A DNA stretch of 64,000 bases, from positions 27,835 through 91,834 of the forward strand of contig NZ_LIPF01000016.1 in assembly GCF_001905385.1 (NCBI RefSeq). Direction: 5' to 3'. This DNA is from Streptomyces sp. CB02414. GTDB taxonomy: Bacteria > Actinomycetota > Actinomycetes > Streptomycetales > Streptomycetaceae. Shown here piece after piece: positions 33,101 through 40,811 of this stretch. The notes under the pieces were generated by a model. It did no database searches, had not been told where the DNA came from, and saw nothing but the letters and a program-made list of their open reading frames with translations. The position numbers and the translations under genes are program-made. The first letter of the stretch is position 1; the number at the start of each line of letters is the position of its first letter.

Positions 33101-33267
33101 ATCTGGAGCGCGAACCCCAGACGGCTGTGATCGCCTCTCCGCTTCCGGATCAGCTCCCGGTCCACATCGTCGAGGTAGAAGAACCGCTCCAGCTCTGGCC
33201 GCGTCGGCTCCTCCACGAACCGCCCGTACGCCTCGACCTGCTCATCAGTCAAAAATTCCACCGGCAC
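30134..33267 (-). pseudogene. tnpA: Tn3-family transposase TnpA with one frameshift
   Basis: The reading frame starts MPVEFLTDEQVEAYGRFVEE at 33267 and is characteristic of Tn3-type transposases (RRGDHSRLGFALQMCTVRYL). At about 31605 a single base is missing: GTGCGGGCGCTGGAT is followed by CGGCGTGG where GCGGCGTGG is expected, so frame one stops at 31591 and the rest (WQLMAERLEEAG...) continues in another frame to 30134. The catalytic part is intact downstream (VATDNASYSDMVFGLFAMLG, the GREGRPTPMGQAFAEYGRI segment). Together about 1045 residues, the normal length. It is inactive unless frameshifting or a sequence error restores it. Confidence 0.92.
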
Positions 33268-33400
33268 GCGGCGGACGGTAGCCCCGCGTCAAACCCCGCA
33301 GACGATCTTTCCCCGAACCCCAGCACCGGAGTGGATCACTGTGCTAGACGTCAAGAGCGTTCCTTAGCGCTAACGGCTGTTCCGTTGTTCCCCGAGGCCG

Positions 33401-33704
33401 ACTCCCGCCGGACTACCGGCGCGTTCTCGCCGCCGTGCGGCAGGCCGCCGGACCGGTCATGGCCCGGCAGGTCGGTGACATGCTGGGAACCGATGTCAGC
33501 GTGCGGGCCAAGCCGGAACCGCTGCGCGGGAAGCTGGTCAGACTCTTCGATCGCGGGTGGCTGCGAAAACTTCCCGACGGCCGGTTCACCGCGGATCGCG
33601 CTGCGACCGGCCGCCGCCCGTGGTGGCAGGGACGGGTTTCGCGAGCGGAACCGGTCACCGCCCGCTTGCTAGCGTCATGCCCCGTCACAGCACACAACCG
33701 TTAA
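33401..33704 (+). pseudogene. 3' part of the winged-helix gene split by the transposon
   Basis: The frame reads LPPDYRRVLAAVRQAAGPVM, then a winged helix (ARQVGDMLGTDVSVRAKPEP, LRGKLVRLFDRGWLRKLPDG) to a stop at 33702-33704. It is the continuation of the gene at 19864-20050. The original product was a small DNA-binding protein of a type often found beside streptomycete transposases. The promoter lies on the far side of the transposon, so it should now be silent. Confidence 0.7.
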
Positions 33705-33801
33705 GGGCAAAGAGGCGGTCGATGCACCTTGGCTGACGTACGCGGGCCACTCGCCGGGGCGACACGCCCCCGATGGGACCCCAGGGAGGAGGCGTGCGTC
33801 C

Positions 33802-34188
33802 GGGTCCGGCGACGCACCCGCGTTCACCGACGTCATGGCCCGGCTACGCGTTCCCCGACGCCGTGGGCGACCCCGCACCAGGCCGAACGTGGTCCTGGCG
33901 GATAAGGCGTACTCCTCCCGTGCGATTCGCGAGCACCTACGCAAGCGCGGCATCCGAGCGGTGATCGCCATCCCTGCGGACCAGCAACGTCATCGGCTGC
34001 GTCGCGGCAGCCAGGGCGGCAGGCCACCGGCCTTCGGCCGAGAGATCTACAAACAACGCAACACCATCGAACGGTGCATCAACCGCTTGAAGCAATGGCG
34101 AGGCATCGCCACGCGCTACGAGAAGACCGCAACCATCTACCTGGCCGGACTACATATCGCCGGCATCTTCCTCTGGTCCGCCTGCTGA
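33802..34188 (+). mobile_element. IS5-family transposase C-terminal fragment
   Basis: The frame encodes DAPAFTDVMARLRVPRRRGR, NVVLADKAYSSRAIREHLRK with the second DDE Asp, and KQRNTIERCINRLKQWRGIA with the final Glu, ending HIAGIFLWSAC. The first Asp and the N-terminal half are absent. A 5'-truncated remnant. Confidence 0.88.
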
Positions 34189-34264
34189 CTCGGGGAACGT
34201 ATCTGGTGGCAGCTGACGGGGATCGGTACACCCATTGTCAGTCGCTGGTGCCAGCATCACAGCT

Positions 34265-35314
34265 ATGAGCGCCATCTTTACCACTCCACCGCGGCCGTTC
34301 GACATCGCCGCACTCTTCCCTCAACTGGCTCCGCTGGTGCGGACGGGCACGCGGCTGCACCCGCGGCCGGGGTCGCCCACTGTGCACGACAGTTCCGTCG
34401 GCGGGCCGCTCCTGTGGCCCGCCGGCGAGCCGTGGCCGCACTGCGACGAGCCGCACGACCGGCACGCGTCGCAGACGGTCCACTCCCCGGACGACGTCCG
34501 GCTGCTGCGCCGCGATCTCGCCGCCGCGGAGGAGCGGCTGCGGCTCGACCCCGATGCGCCCGAGGTCACCCCCGAGGAACGGGAGAACTGGGAGCGGATC
34601 AAGGTGGGCCGCCCGTGGTTCGACGGCCCGGTCCCCCTGCTCCCCGTCGCTCAGCTCTACGCCCGTGACATCGCCTTCCCGTGCCCGCCCGACGCGGACC
34701 TCCTCCAGGTCCTGTGGTGCCCCTTCGACCATGCCGAACGCGCCCACCCCACGACCGCACTCTTCTGGCGCTCCTCCGCCACTGTCACCGACGTCCTCGA
34801 CGCACCGCCCGAGCCGCCGGTCATCCAGTCCCAGTGGTACCTCCCGGAGCCATGCCTGTTCTCACCGGAACAGGTCACTGAATACCCCAATCCCTCAGAG
34901 CTGCCGGAGGAGTTGCGTGCCCAGGTGGAGGACATGAGCCGATGGGCGTCGATCGACCCCGTGCTGTACAGCAATTACGCGTACGACCCGGGAGAGCTGT
35001 ACTTGAACAACCTCTGCCACGCACCGGGCTGGAAGACCGGCGGCTGGACCTGCTGGGGCCTCAGCGACCCCGTGGACCGCCCCTGCCCCGAGTGCGGCAC
35101 GGACGAGGTGCCGCTTCTCACCATCGCTTCCTCGGAATGGGACGCCGGCAGCGGAACCTGGGTCGCCGAGGAGGAACCGACGAGCCCGGCCCCGCCTCCC
35201 CTGGGAGCGCGGGACGGCAACTTCACGCTGATCGACATCGGCGGCGGCTACAACCTCCAGCTCCACGTCTGCCCGGCCTCCCCGGACCACCCGCACATCG
35301 AACTGGTCCAGTAA
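34265..35314 (+). CDS. DUF1963-family protein
   Basis: A 349-residue soluble protein starting at ATG 34265. It contains the pattern of DUF1963 proteins: GGPLLWPAGEPWPHCDEPH near residue 45, PLLPVAQLYARDI, LLQVLWCPFDHAER, and towards the end LNNLCHAPGWKTGGWTCWGL and a Cys pair in RPCPECGTDEVPLLTIASSEW typical of this family's quality-of-fold region. DUF1963 members often sit near toxin-immunity genes, but their function is not known. No partner is adjacent; IS remnants flank both sides. Confidence 0.82.
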   Translation: MSAIFTTPPRPFDIAALFPQLAPLVRTGTRLHPRPGSPTVHDSSVGGPLLWPAGEPWPHCDEPHDRHASQTVHSPDDVRLLRRDLAAAEERLRLDPDAPEVTPEERENWERIKVGRPWFDGPVPLLPVAQLYARDIAFPCPPDADLLQVLWCPFDHAERAHPTTALFWRSSATVTDVLDAPPEPPVIQSQWYLPEPCLFSPEQVTEYPNPSELPEELRAQVEDMSRWASIDPVLYSNYAYDPGELYLNNLCHAPGWKTGGWTCWGLSDPVDRPCPECGTDEVPLLTIASSEWDAGSGTWVAEEEPTSPAPPPLGARDGNFTLIDIGGGYNLQLHVCPASPDHPHIELVQ

Positions 35315-35330
35315 GCCCTTGCGGAAGTCG

Positions 35331-35460
35331 ACGTGGCCAGGACCTGATCGCCCTGCGGCGGACGAAGCATCACCAGCTCGGGTTCGTGCTCCAGATGTGC
35401 ACGGTGCGGTACGTCGGCCTGTTCCTGGAGGACCCGCTCGCCGCGCCGTGGCCGGTGGTC
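35331..35460 (+). mobile_element. tnpA: Tn3 transposase N-terminal fragment
   Basis: Rightward translation gives GQDLIALRRTKHHQLGFVLQ and MCTVRYVGLFLEDPLAAPWP, nearly the same as residues 35-85 of the transposase at 33267. It begins and ends abruptly, so it is a short relic of another Tn3-type element. Confidence 0.8.
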
Positions 35461-35683
35461 GGGCACCGCACACCGCGCTTGAACGGCGAGTCGAACGCTC
35501 CCGCCGCATCGACGCCGAGGGGTTCCACCGGCTCCTCGACGGCGTCGTCATCGACGACGCCGAATTTTCAACGACAAACTCCGCGAGTGGGAGGACTACT
35601 ACAACTACCATCGCCCCCTCGGCGGCCTCGGCGGCCAGACACCCTACGAACGCCTCAAGCAGAAGACCACAGCCCAGGCGTGA
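35461..35683 (+). mobile_element. IS481-type transposase C-terminal fragment, frameshifted
   Basis: One frame reads HTALERRVERSRRIDAEGFH and LLDGVVIDDAEF; after a deletion near 35567 another frame continues FNDKLREWEDYYNYHRPLGG and LGGQTPYERLKQKTTAQA to the stop at 35683. This is the C-terminal end of the rve integrase domain of IS481-like transposases. It directly abuts the Tn3 fragment. Confidence 0.82.
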
Positions 35684-35751
35684 TCGGTGATCGTCAGTGG
35701 CACACCGACACCGGACCCACGCTCGTCACGGGGTGCCACGAATTCTGGCGC

Positions 35752-36219
35752 TCAGTCCGCGACGAAGGGTGCGTATCCGACCGGGACCTCGCTCACCTCA
35801 AGGTCTGAGAAGAGCAAGGTCAGATCGTGAGCGTTGGTCTCAACGTGCACCTCATGGAAGTCGATCCCGACAGCCTTCGACCAGCGGAGGGCAGCCTCCG
35901 ACTCGAGACGAAGCTCGGCACCGTACAGCTCGTGGTACTTCGCCCCCCAGACATAACCGCCGAGGTCAGGGTCAGCGGTTTCGTGGTCGAGTAGCTGGTC
36001 GTCCAAGGAATCCCGCCAGGTGTCAGTGGACAGGAACGTCTCACATCGGGCCTCGACGCAGTACCGGAAGAGATACCGCAGGTAGGTCGACGGGCTTTGG
36101 GGGCCGTTCCACACGTTGACGATGACCTCGTAGTCACGCATGTAGGTGGTGTATCCGTGGTGCACGACAACGGCTTCGATGTGTTCGTTCAGCGTCCGCT
36201 GAAGTTCGGCGGTGTCCAT
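35752..36219 (-). CDS. Small cytoplasmic protein, YxiG-like
   Basis: A 155-residue acidic protein from ATG 36219. The N-terminal pattern ELQRTLNEHIEAVVVHHGYT followed by TYMRDYEVIVNVW and the RYLFRYCVEA segment recall the YxiG-like domain family of Firmicutes and actinobacteria; this is recalled from general pattern and not certain. No signal peptide or membrane segment is present. YxiG in Bacillus is encoded in a toxin-antitoxin/LXG-like neighbourhood, but nothing here shows such a context. Confidence 0.6.
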   Translation of the reverse strand: MDTAELQRTLNEHIEAVVVHHGYTTYMRDYEVIVNVWNGPQSPSTYLRYLFRYCVEARCETFLSTDTWRDSLDDQLLDHETADPDLGGYVWGAKYHELYGAELRLESEAALRWSKAVGIDFHEVHVETNAHDLTLLFSDLEVSEVPVGYAPFVAD

Positions 36220-36326
36220 GCCACCCTTCTACCTCACGTGGCAAGTCCTTCGACAGCGAGATTCAGTGCGTAGGCAGGCATCGGCTCAGAGATCGCCCGG
36301 GCAAGTCCTCCCGGCGTTCGCGGGCT

Positions 36327-36370
36327 CGGATCCGCCCGCCTCACCGGTTGAGGTGAGGCGGGCGGATCCG
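36327..36370. terminator. Strong hairpin terminator
   Basis: A perfect 19-bp GC-rich stem (36327-36345 with 36352-36370) encloses the loop GGTTGA, 24 bp beyond the stop of the leftward efflux gene and before the gene at 36219. Confidence 0.85.
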
Positions 36371-36393
36371 CGGGTAGGGCCGCACCGGCCGGT

Positions 36394-37917
36394 TCAGGCC
36401 TTACCCGCCAGTTGCTGCTGCTCGGGCTCGTCGGAGCTGCTCCCACCGGGGTCGTCGGCCGTCGGCTTGGAGAGCCAGCGCGGGGTGGCGGCCCCGAGCG
36501 CGGCATGCAGCAGAGCGGCCACCACGACGGCGGCGTGCAGGCCGGTGACGAAGGCGCTCTTCGCGTCCTGAAGCGCCGCAGGCAGGAGGTCCGGCAGGTG
36601 GCGGGTCTCGTCCAGGGTGGGAGCGAGGTCCGGCCCCTGGAGGCGGAAAATCAGGGCGGCGAGCGACCCGAGGATCGCGATGCCGAGGGCGTTGCCGATC
36701 TCGTTGCTGGTCTCCGCGATCGCGCCGGCCGAACCCGCACGCTCCGCGGGGACCGCGCCGACGGCGGTGTCGGCGACCACGCTGAAGGAGATGCCGTAGC
36801 CGACTCCAGCGATCATGGTCGAGGCGACGTACCAGCCGATGCCACCGGTGATGGTGGTGGGCAGGAGCAGAAGCAGGCCGCCGGCGATGGTGAAGTGGCA
36901 GATGATGAGCGCGCTCTTCTTGCCGATACGGTCGACGAAGGCGGGGGTGACGATGCAGGTGATGGTGAGGGCCGCCGCTCCGGGGAGCGCGAGCAGTGCC
37001 GCATGCAGGACGCTCAGGTCCAGGACGGACTGGAGGTAGATGCCGGACAGGTAGGCCGCCGCCGACCATGCCGCCAGCGGCAGCAGCCCGGTGATGATCG
37101 CGATCGTGAAGGTGCGGTCACGGAACAGGGAGAAGTCGATCAGCGGGTGCTCGAGATGCCGCTGGCGGAGCGCGAAGAACGTCAGCGTCGCAAGGCCGAG
37201 CAGCCCGGTCACGGCCGGCAGGACCGTGAAGCCGTCTGCGGCCAGGTGCTTGATGCCGTAGATCGTGAGCAGCAGGCCCCCGGCGGAGGCTACGACGCTG
37301 AGCAGGTCGACGCGGCCGGTCCGGGTCGCCCGTACCTCGCGCAGCAGGACCGGCGCGAGCACCAGGAAGACGGCGATGACGGGCAGGTTGACCAGGAAGA
37401 CCGAGCCCCACCAGAACTGTCCGAGCAGCGCGCCTCCGACGACCGGACCGATGGCGAACCCGGCCGCGAACGCGGCGGCGAAGACGCCGATCGCACGGGC
37501 GCGCTGCTTCGCGTCGGGGAACAGTTCGCTGAGCACCGCGAGCGCCGAGGGCAGCAGGGTCGCGCCGGCCACGCCCATGAGGGCCCGGCAGGCGATGAGA
37601 AGCTCCGGGGTCGGCGCGAACGCCGCCCCGGCGGATCCGGCACCGAACACGGCCGCGCCGGTCATCAGCAGCTTCAGGCGGCCGTAGCGGTCACCGACGC
37701 TACCGAAGGCGACCAGCAGGGAACCGACGGCGAAGCCATAGATGTCCAGCATCCACAACGCCTGGTCGGCGGTGGGCGAGATGGCCTCGGTGATGCTCGG
37801 CATCGCCAGGAACAGGATCGAACCGTCCATCGAGACCAGCAGGACCGGGCCGAGGACCACCACGAGCCCGAGCCAGGCCCGCAGGCCGGGCGAGGGGTGT
37901 GCATGCTGTTGAGTCAT
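36394..37917 (-). CDS. DHA2-type MFS drug efflux transporter
   Basis: From ATG 37917 a 507-residue protein with about 14 helices. The EmrB/QacA signatures are visible: LVSMDGSILFLAMPSITEAI in helix 1, GSVGDRYGRLKLLMTGAAVF (motif A), and RALMGVAGATLLPSALAVLS in helix 4 leading to motif C (FAIGPVVGGALLGQFWWGSV). Such pumps export drugs or secondary metabolites by proton antiport. A divergent XRE regulator lies 104 bp away with a dyad operator between, a usual arrangement for inducible efflux. A C-terminal relic of a similar pump lies at 38990. Confidence 0.9.
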   Translation of the reverse strand: MTQQHAHPSPGLRAWLGLVVVLGPVLLVSMDGSILFLAMPSITEAISPTADQALWMLDIYGFAVGSLLVAFGSVGDRYGRLKLLMTGAAVFGAGSAGAAFAPTPELLIACRALMGVAGATLLPSALAVLSELFPDAKQRARAIGVFAAAFAAGFAIGPVVGGALLGQFWWGSVFLVNLPVIAVFLVLAPVLLREVRATRTGRVDLLSVVASAGGLLLTIYGIKHLAADGFTVLPAVTGLLGLATLTFFALRQRHLEHPLIDFSLFRDRTFTIAIITGLLPLAAWSAAAYLSGIYLQSVLDLSVLHAALLALPGAAALTITCIVTPAFVDRIGKKSALIICHFTIAGGLLLLLPTTITGGIGWYVASTMIAGVGYGISFSVVADTAVGAVPAERAGSAGAIAETSNEIGNALGIAILGSLAALIFRLQGPDLAPTLDETRHLPDLLPAALQDAKSAFVTGLHAAVVVAALLHAALGAATPRWLSKPTADDPGGSSSDEPEQQQLAGKA

Positions 37918-37963
37918 GCCCTCGACGGTCCGGCACCGTGCGTACAGCAGCCATCCCCGTGCC

Positions 37964-37990
37964 GTGGGTACACCTGACAGGTACACCCAC
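37964..37990. promoter_or_regulatory. 27-bp dyad operator between efflux gene and XRE regulator
   Basis: Half-sites GTGGGT-AC-ACCTG and CAGGT-AC-ACCCAC flank a central A, giving 11 paired bases on each side interrupted only by AC. The direct repeat GGTACACC also occurs twice (37967-37974, 37980-37987). It lies 31 bp before the regulator's start and 47 bp from the pump's start. Confidence 0.75.
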
Positions 37991-38020
37991 AAACCCGGCC
38001 CGCGTCTTACGCTCGAACGC

Positions 38021-38893
38021 ATGGAGAGCCTCGGAACGTTCCTGAAGAGCCGCCGCGACCGGGTCACCCCGGCCGAGATCGGCCTGCGCACCTACGGCAC
38101 CTCCCGCCGCGTTCCCGGCCTCAGGCGTGAAGAGCTCGCCCAGCTCGCCGGAGTGAGCGCGGGGTACTACACGCGCCTGGAGCAGGGCCAGGCCGACACG
38201 GCATCCGAGCAGGTGCTGGACGCGCTGGCCCGCGTGCTCAGGCTCGACCAGGTGGAGACCGTCCATCTGCACAACCTCGCCCGACAGTCCGCGAAGCCCG
38301 GCCTGAGCCAACCGCCTCCCGAGGAACCGCACCCGCGCGTCCTCACACTCCTGAAGTCGCTCGGCGAGACCGTCCCCGCGGTCGTCCTCGGCAGGCGCGG
38401 GGACGTGCTCGCCTGGAACCGCACCGGGCACGCCCTCTTCGCCGAGCACATCTCCTACGAGGCGCCACGGGACCAGGAGCAGCGTCCGTCGATTCCCCGC
38501 ATGTTCTTCCTCGACCCCCACACCCGGGCCATGTATCGCAACTGGCACGAGCTGGCCCGCGTCCACGTCGCCTATCTGCGGCTCACCGCGGGCCGGTACC
38601 CGACCGATGCCCGGCTCGCAGGCCTGATCGGGGAACTCACCATGCACAGCGACGACTTCGCGACGATGTGGGCCACCGGCGACGTCGCCGACTGCACCGT
38701 CGGCTCCATGCACCTGCGACACCCCACCGTCGGAACCGTGAATGTGGACTACCAGGTGTGGCTCCAGCCCGACAGTCCCGACCACCGGGTCGAGGTCTAC
38801 ACCGCGAACGACCCGGCCTCGTCCGATGCGCTGCGGGTCCTGACCCAGCAAGCCGGCCGGGCCGACGAACCGGAGCCGCTCCGGCAGAGTTGA
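38021..38893 (+). CDS. XRE-family regulator with MmyB-type ligand domain
   Basis: A 290-residue protein from ATG 38021. Residues 5-80 hold the XRE helix-turn-helix of this group (RVPGLRREELAQLAGVSAGY, YTRLEQGQADTASEQVLDAL). The remainder is the MmyB-like ligand-binding domain (DVLAWNRTGHALFAEHISYE, RMFFLDPHTRAMYRNWHELA, VNVDYQVWLQP), a PAS-like fold that may bind fatty-acid or other hydrophobic ligands. It is divergent from the efflux gene and very likely its repressor. Confidence 0.9.
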   Translation: MESLGTFLKSRRDRVTPAEIGLRTYGTSRRVPGLRREELAQLAGVSAGYYTRLEQGQADTASEQVLDALARVLRLDQVETVHLHNLARQSAKPGLSQPPPEEPHPRVLTLLKSLGETVPAVVLGRRGDVLAWNRTGHALFAEHISYEAPRDQEQRPSIPRMFFLDPHTRAMYRNWHELARVHVAYLRLTAGRYPTDARLAGLIGELTMHSDDFATMWATGDVADCTVGSMHLRHPTVGTVNVDYQVWLQPDSPDHRVEVYTANDPASSDALRVLTQQAGRADEPEPLRQS

Positions 38894-38931
38894 CCCGGCC
38901 GTACTGAGCGTTCGCCGTGCGCCGAACGGCG

Positions 38932-38974
38932 ACTCCCGTAAGACGCCCGGAAGGGGCGGGTGTCTTACGGGAGT
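38932..38974. terminator. Bidirectional hairpin terminator
   Basis: A 17-bp stem (38932-38948 with 38958-38974, one mismatch) with a 9-base loop follows the XRE gene and precedes a leftward relic. Confidence 0.8.
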
Positions 38975-38989
38975 TGGCGTGCCGGGTGT

Positions 38990-39275
38990 GCGTCGGTACG
39001 CCGGGGGTCAGGAAACGGCCTGTTCCCGTCTGCGCGGGAGCTCCTCGGCGGCCACGTCCGGCTCCTCGTGGCAGCCGGCGCACCGCGAGGAGGCCGAGCG
39101 CGAAGGTGAGCGCGGCGGCGACGCCGATCGCCGCGTGCAGCCCGGTGACGAAAGCGTCCTTGGCCCGCTCCGCGTCCTCGGCGGTCAGGCCCTGGGTGCC
39201 CAGCGTCGTGCCCAGGGTGTCCGCGGGGCCGGGCCGAGGAGCCGGAAGAGGAACGCGGCGAGCGGGCCGGGCTGG
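38990..39275 (-). pseudogene. C-terminal relic of a DHA2-type MFS transporter
   Basis: Leftward frames read LAAFLFRLLGPAPRTPWAR and, after a frameshift near 39200, AERAKDAFVTGLHAAIGVAA and LTFALGLLAVRRLPRGA. They match the end of the pump at 36394 (DAKSAFVTGLHAAVVVAALL). Only the last helix region survives, ending near the edge of the second Tn3-type element, which may have removed the rest. Confidence 0.75.
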
Positions 39276-39390
39276 TCAACGTGTGAAGCCTCTGGGTTCC
39301 GGAACGTGATCTTCGCAGACCAGTTCCCACCAGGGGCTTCTCGTGTATCTGATGCCAGGTCGAGCGCCGCTGAGATTGATCTTGTCAGGG

Positions 39391-39705
39391 TTACCCGCGG
39401 AACTCCTGCCGGCCGCGGTCGTCTCGGTGCCATGGTGCGCCGGGCCGTGTGGGAACGGCGTCGGTGGTGAGCCGCAGGGCGTAGACCGGTCGTCCGGCCG
39501 GGTCGGGTACGGGGCCGAGGTAGTGGTGGCCGGTCATGTGGCACCAGGCGGGCAGGTCGAGCGGTGCGGCGGGGTCGGTGGCGATGACGTGGACGACGGT
39601 GCCCGGCTGGGCGCCGTCGATATGCTTGCGCAAGCGCAGCAGGAGGGTGACGCAGAGCAGGCCGGTGCCGTCGACGGTGATGTCCGGTGCGGGTAGGGCG
39701 GTCAT
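39391..39705 (-). CDS. TusA-like sulfur-carrier protein (second copy)
   Basis: A 104-residue protein starting at ATG 39705, overlapping the methyltransferase stop by 4 bp. It is close to the protein at 29813: VDGTGLLCVTLLLRLRKHID with the conserved Cys, VVHVIATDPAAPLDLPAWCH and MTGHHYLG. As there, the CPxP prolines are missing (CVTL). The tight coupling to a methyltransferase in this element, and the presence of both in element 1, argue that carrier and methyltransferase act on related sulfur species. Confidence 0.87.
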   Translation of the reverse strand: MTALPAPDITVDGTGLLCVTLLLRLRKHIDGAQPGTVVHVIATDPAAPLDLPAWCHMTGHHYLGPVPDPAGRPVYALRLTTDAVPTRPGAPWHRDDRGRQEFRG

Positions 39706-40364
39706 CGGGGCAGGGTCTGGGTGATACGCCAGAGGCGGCGGGGCAGGTCGCCTTCCTCGAAGGCGTGGACCTCATTGAGGGTCCAGCCGTCGGCGAGGGC
39801 GTCGACCAGGGCGCGGTCGAAGAAGTGGACGGCGAAGCCGCCGTGCTCGTAGATGTTGTCGCCGTGGGCGGTGCCGGTGCCGTAGTGGGCGTCGCCGGTG
39901 TGGCGGACGGTGTAGACGAACGTGCCGCCGGGGCGCAGGACGCGGCGGATCTCGGCGACGGCCGTGTGGATCTCCTTGGTGGACAGGGCCATGCACAGCA
40001 GCATGTGTGCGAAGACCGCGTCCACGGAGGCGTCCGGCAGGGGCAGAGGGTCGCGGACGTCGTGGACCGCGGTGGTGACTTGCCCGGCGGTGCCCTGGGT
40101 GCGGGCTGCGCCCCGGAGCTGCTCCAGGCCGGTCGCGGAGAAGTCGGTGGCCTGGACGGTGAAGTTCTCGCGGGCGAAGTACAGGGCGTCGCGGCCGTGC
40201 CCGGCGCCGAGCTCCAGCACGTCGCGGGCCCCGGCGGCACGGAAGACGCCGGCGGCGTGAACGGCCGGTGCGGAGGGCTGCTCGCCGTACATCCCCGGGT
40301 GGGCGGTGTAGGTGTCCTGCCAGTGCCGCCGCTGGATCTCGGCCAGCTCCTGCTCGTCCGCCAC
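39702..40364 (-). CDS. Class I SAM-dependent methyltransferase (second copy)
   Basis: A 220-residue protein with GTG start at 40364, closely similar along its whole length to the enzyme at 21344. Motif I reads LELGAGHGRDALYFARENF; HDVRDPLPLPDASVDAVFAH and IRRVLRPGGTFVYTVRHTGD follow. The acceptor is unknown; thiol or metalloid methylation would fit the neighbourhood (sulfur carrier, metal sensors) but is inference. The next gene, tusA-like, starts within its stop codon region. Confidence 0.9.
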   Translation of the reverse strand: MADEQELAEIQRRHWQDTYTAHPGMYGEQPSAPAVHAAGVFRAAGARDVLELGAGHGRDALYFARENFTVQATDFSATGLEQLRGAARTQGTAGQVTTAVHDVRDPLPLPDASVDAVFAHMLLCMALSTKEIHTAVAEIRRVLRPGGTFVYTVRHTGDAHYGTGTAHGDNIYEHGGFAVHFFDRALVDALADGWTLNEVHAFEEGDLPRRLWRITQTLPR

Positions 40365-40427
40365 GGTCTTCGGCCTCCTGTTTCGTGTCGCGGGTGCAGC
40401 TTATAGACGTGCCCTGGTTGCAGCCGG

Positions 40428-40763
40428 TCAGTGCCCGCGAGGGGCGTACATGATGACCGCCATGCCGGCCAGACAGACCAGGGCACCGATGACGTCGAAG
40501 CGGTCGGGGCGGTAGCCGTCGAAGGCCATGCCCCAGGCGATCGACCCGGCGACGAAGATCCCTCCGTACGCGGCGAGGATGCGGCCGAAGTTGTCGTCGG
40601 ACTGGAAGGTGGCCACGACACCGTAGAGGCCGAGGGCGATGATGCCGGCGCCGATCCAGATCCAGCCCTTGTGCTCGCGGATGCCCTGCCAGACCAGCCA
40701 GGCTCCTCCGATCTCGAACAGGGCGGCGACGGCGAACAGGGCGACGGAACGGGCGACGAGCAC
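40428..40763 (-). CDS. ynfA: YnfA-family small membrane protein
   Basis: A 111-residue protein with four hydrophobic helices (ALFAVAALFEIGGAWLVWQG, GAGIIALGLYGVVATFQ, FGRILAAYGGIFVAGSIAWG, DVIGALVCLAGMAVIMYAP). This is the UPF0060/YnfA family, related to small multidrug resistance proteins; some members export cationic compounds. The family fit is strong. It lies between the methyltransferase and a MerR regulator in the metal-resistance element, read in the same direction. Confidence 0.88.
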   Translation of the reverse strand: MLVARSVALFAVAALFEIGGAWLVWQGIREHKGWIWIGAGIIALGLYGVVATFQSDDNFGRILAAYGGIFVAGSIAWGMAFDGYRPDRFDVIGALVCLAGMAVIMYAPRGH

Positions 40764-40811
40764 AGGGGGTCCTTCGAAGGGGCGGGAACGGGGTGCGGGG
40801 TGGTGCGGCGG

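Larger units (their letters stand above)
20051..33400. mobile_element. Tn3-family transposon with sulfur-metabolism cargo
   Basis: The 38-bp terminal inverted repeats at 20051-20088 and 33363-33400 are perfect complements. Immediately outside each lies ACTCC (20046-20050 and 33401-33405), a 5-bp target duplication as made by Tn3-family transposition. Inside are a serine resolvase, a candidate res site, a Tn3-type transposase next to the right end and about 9 kb of cargo. The 13,350-bp element is structurally complete, but its transposase has a frameshift. The perfect ends and direct repeat indicate recent insertion. Confidence 0.95.
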
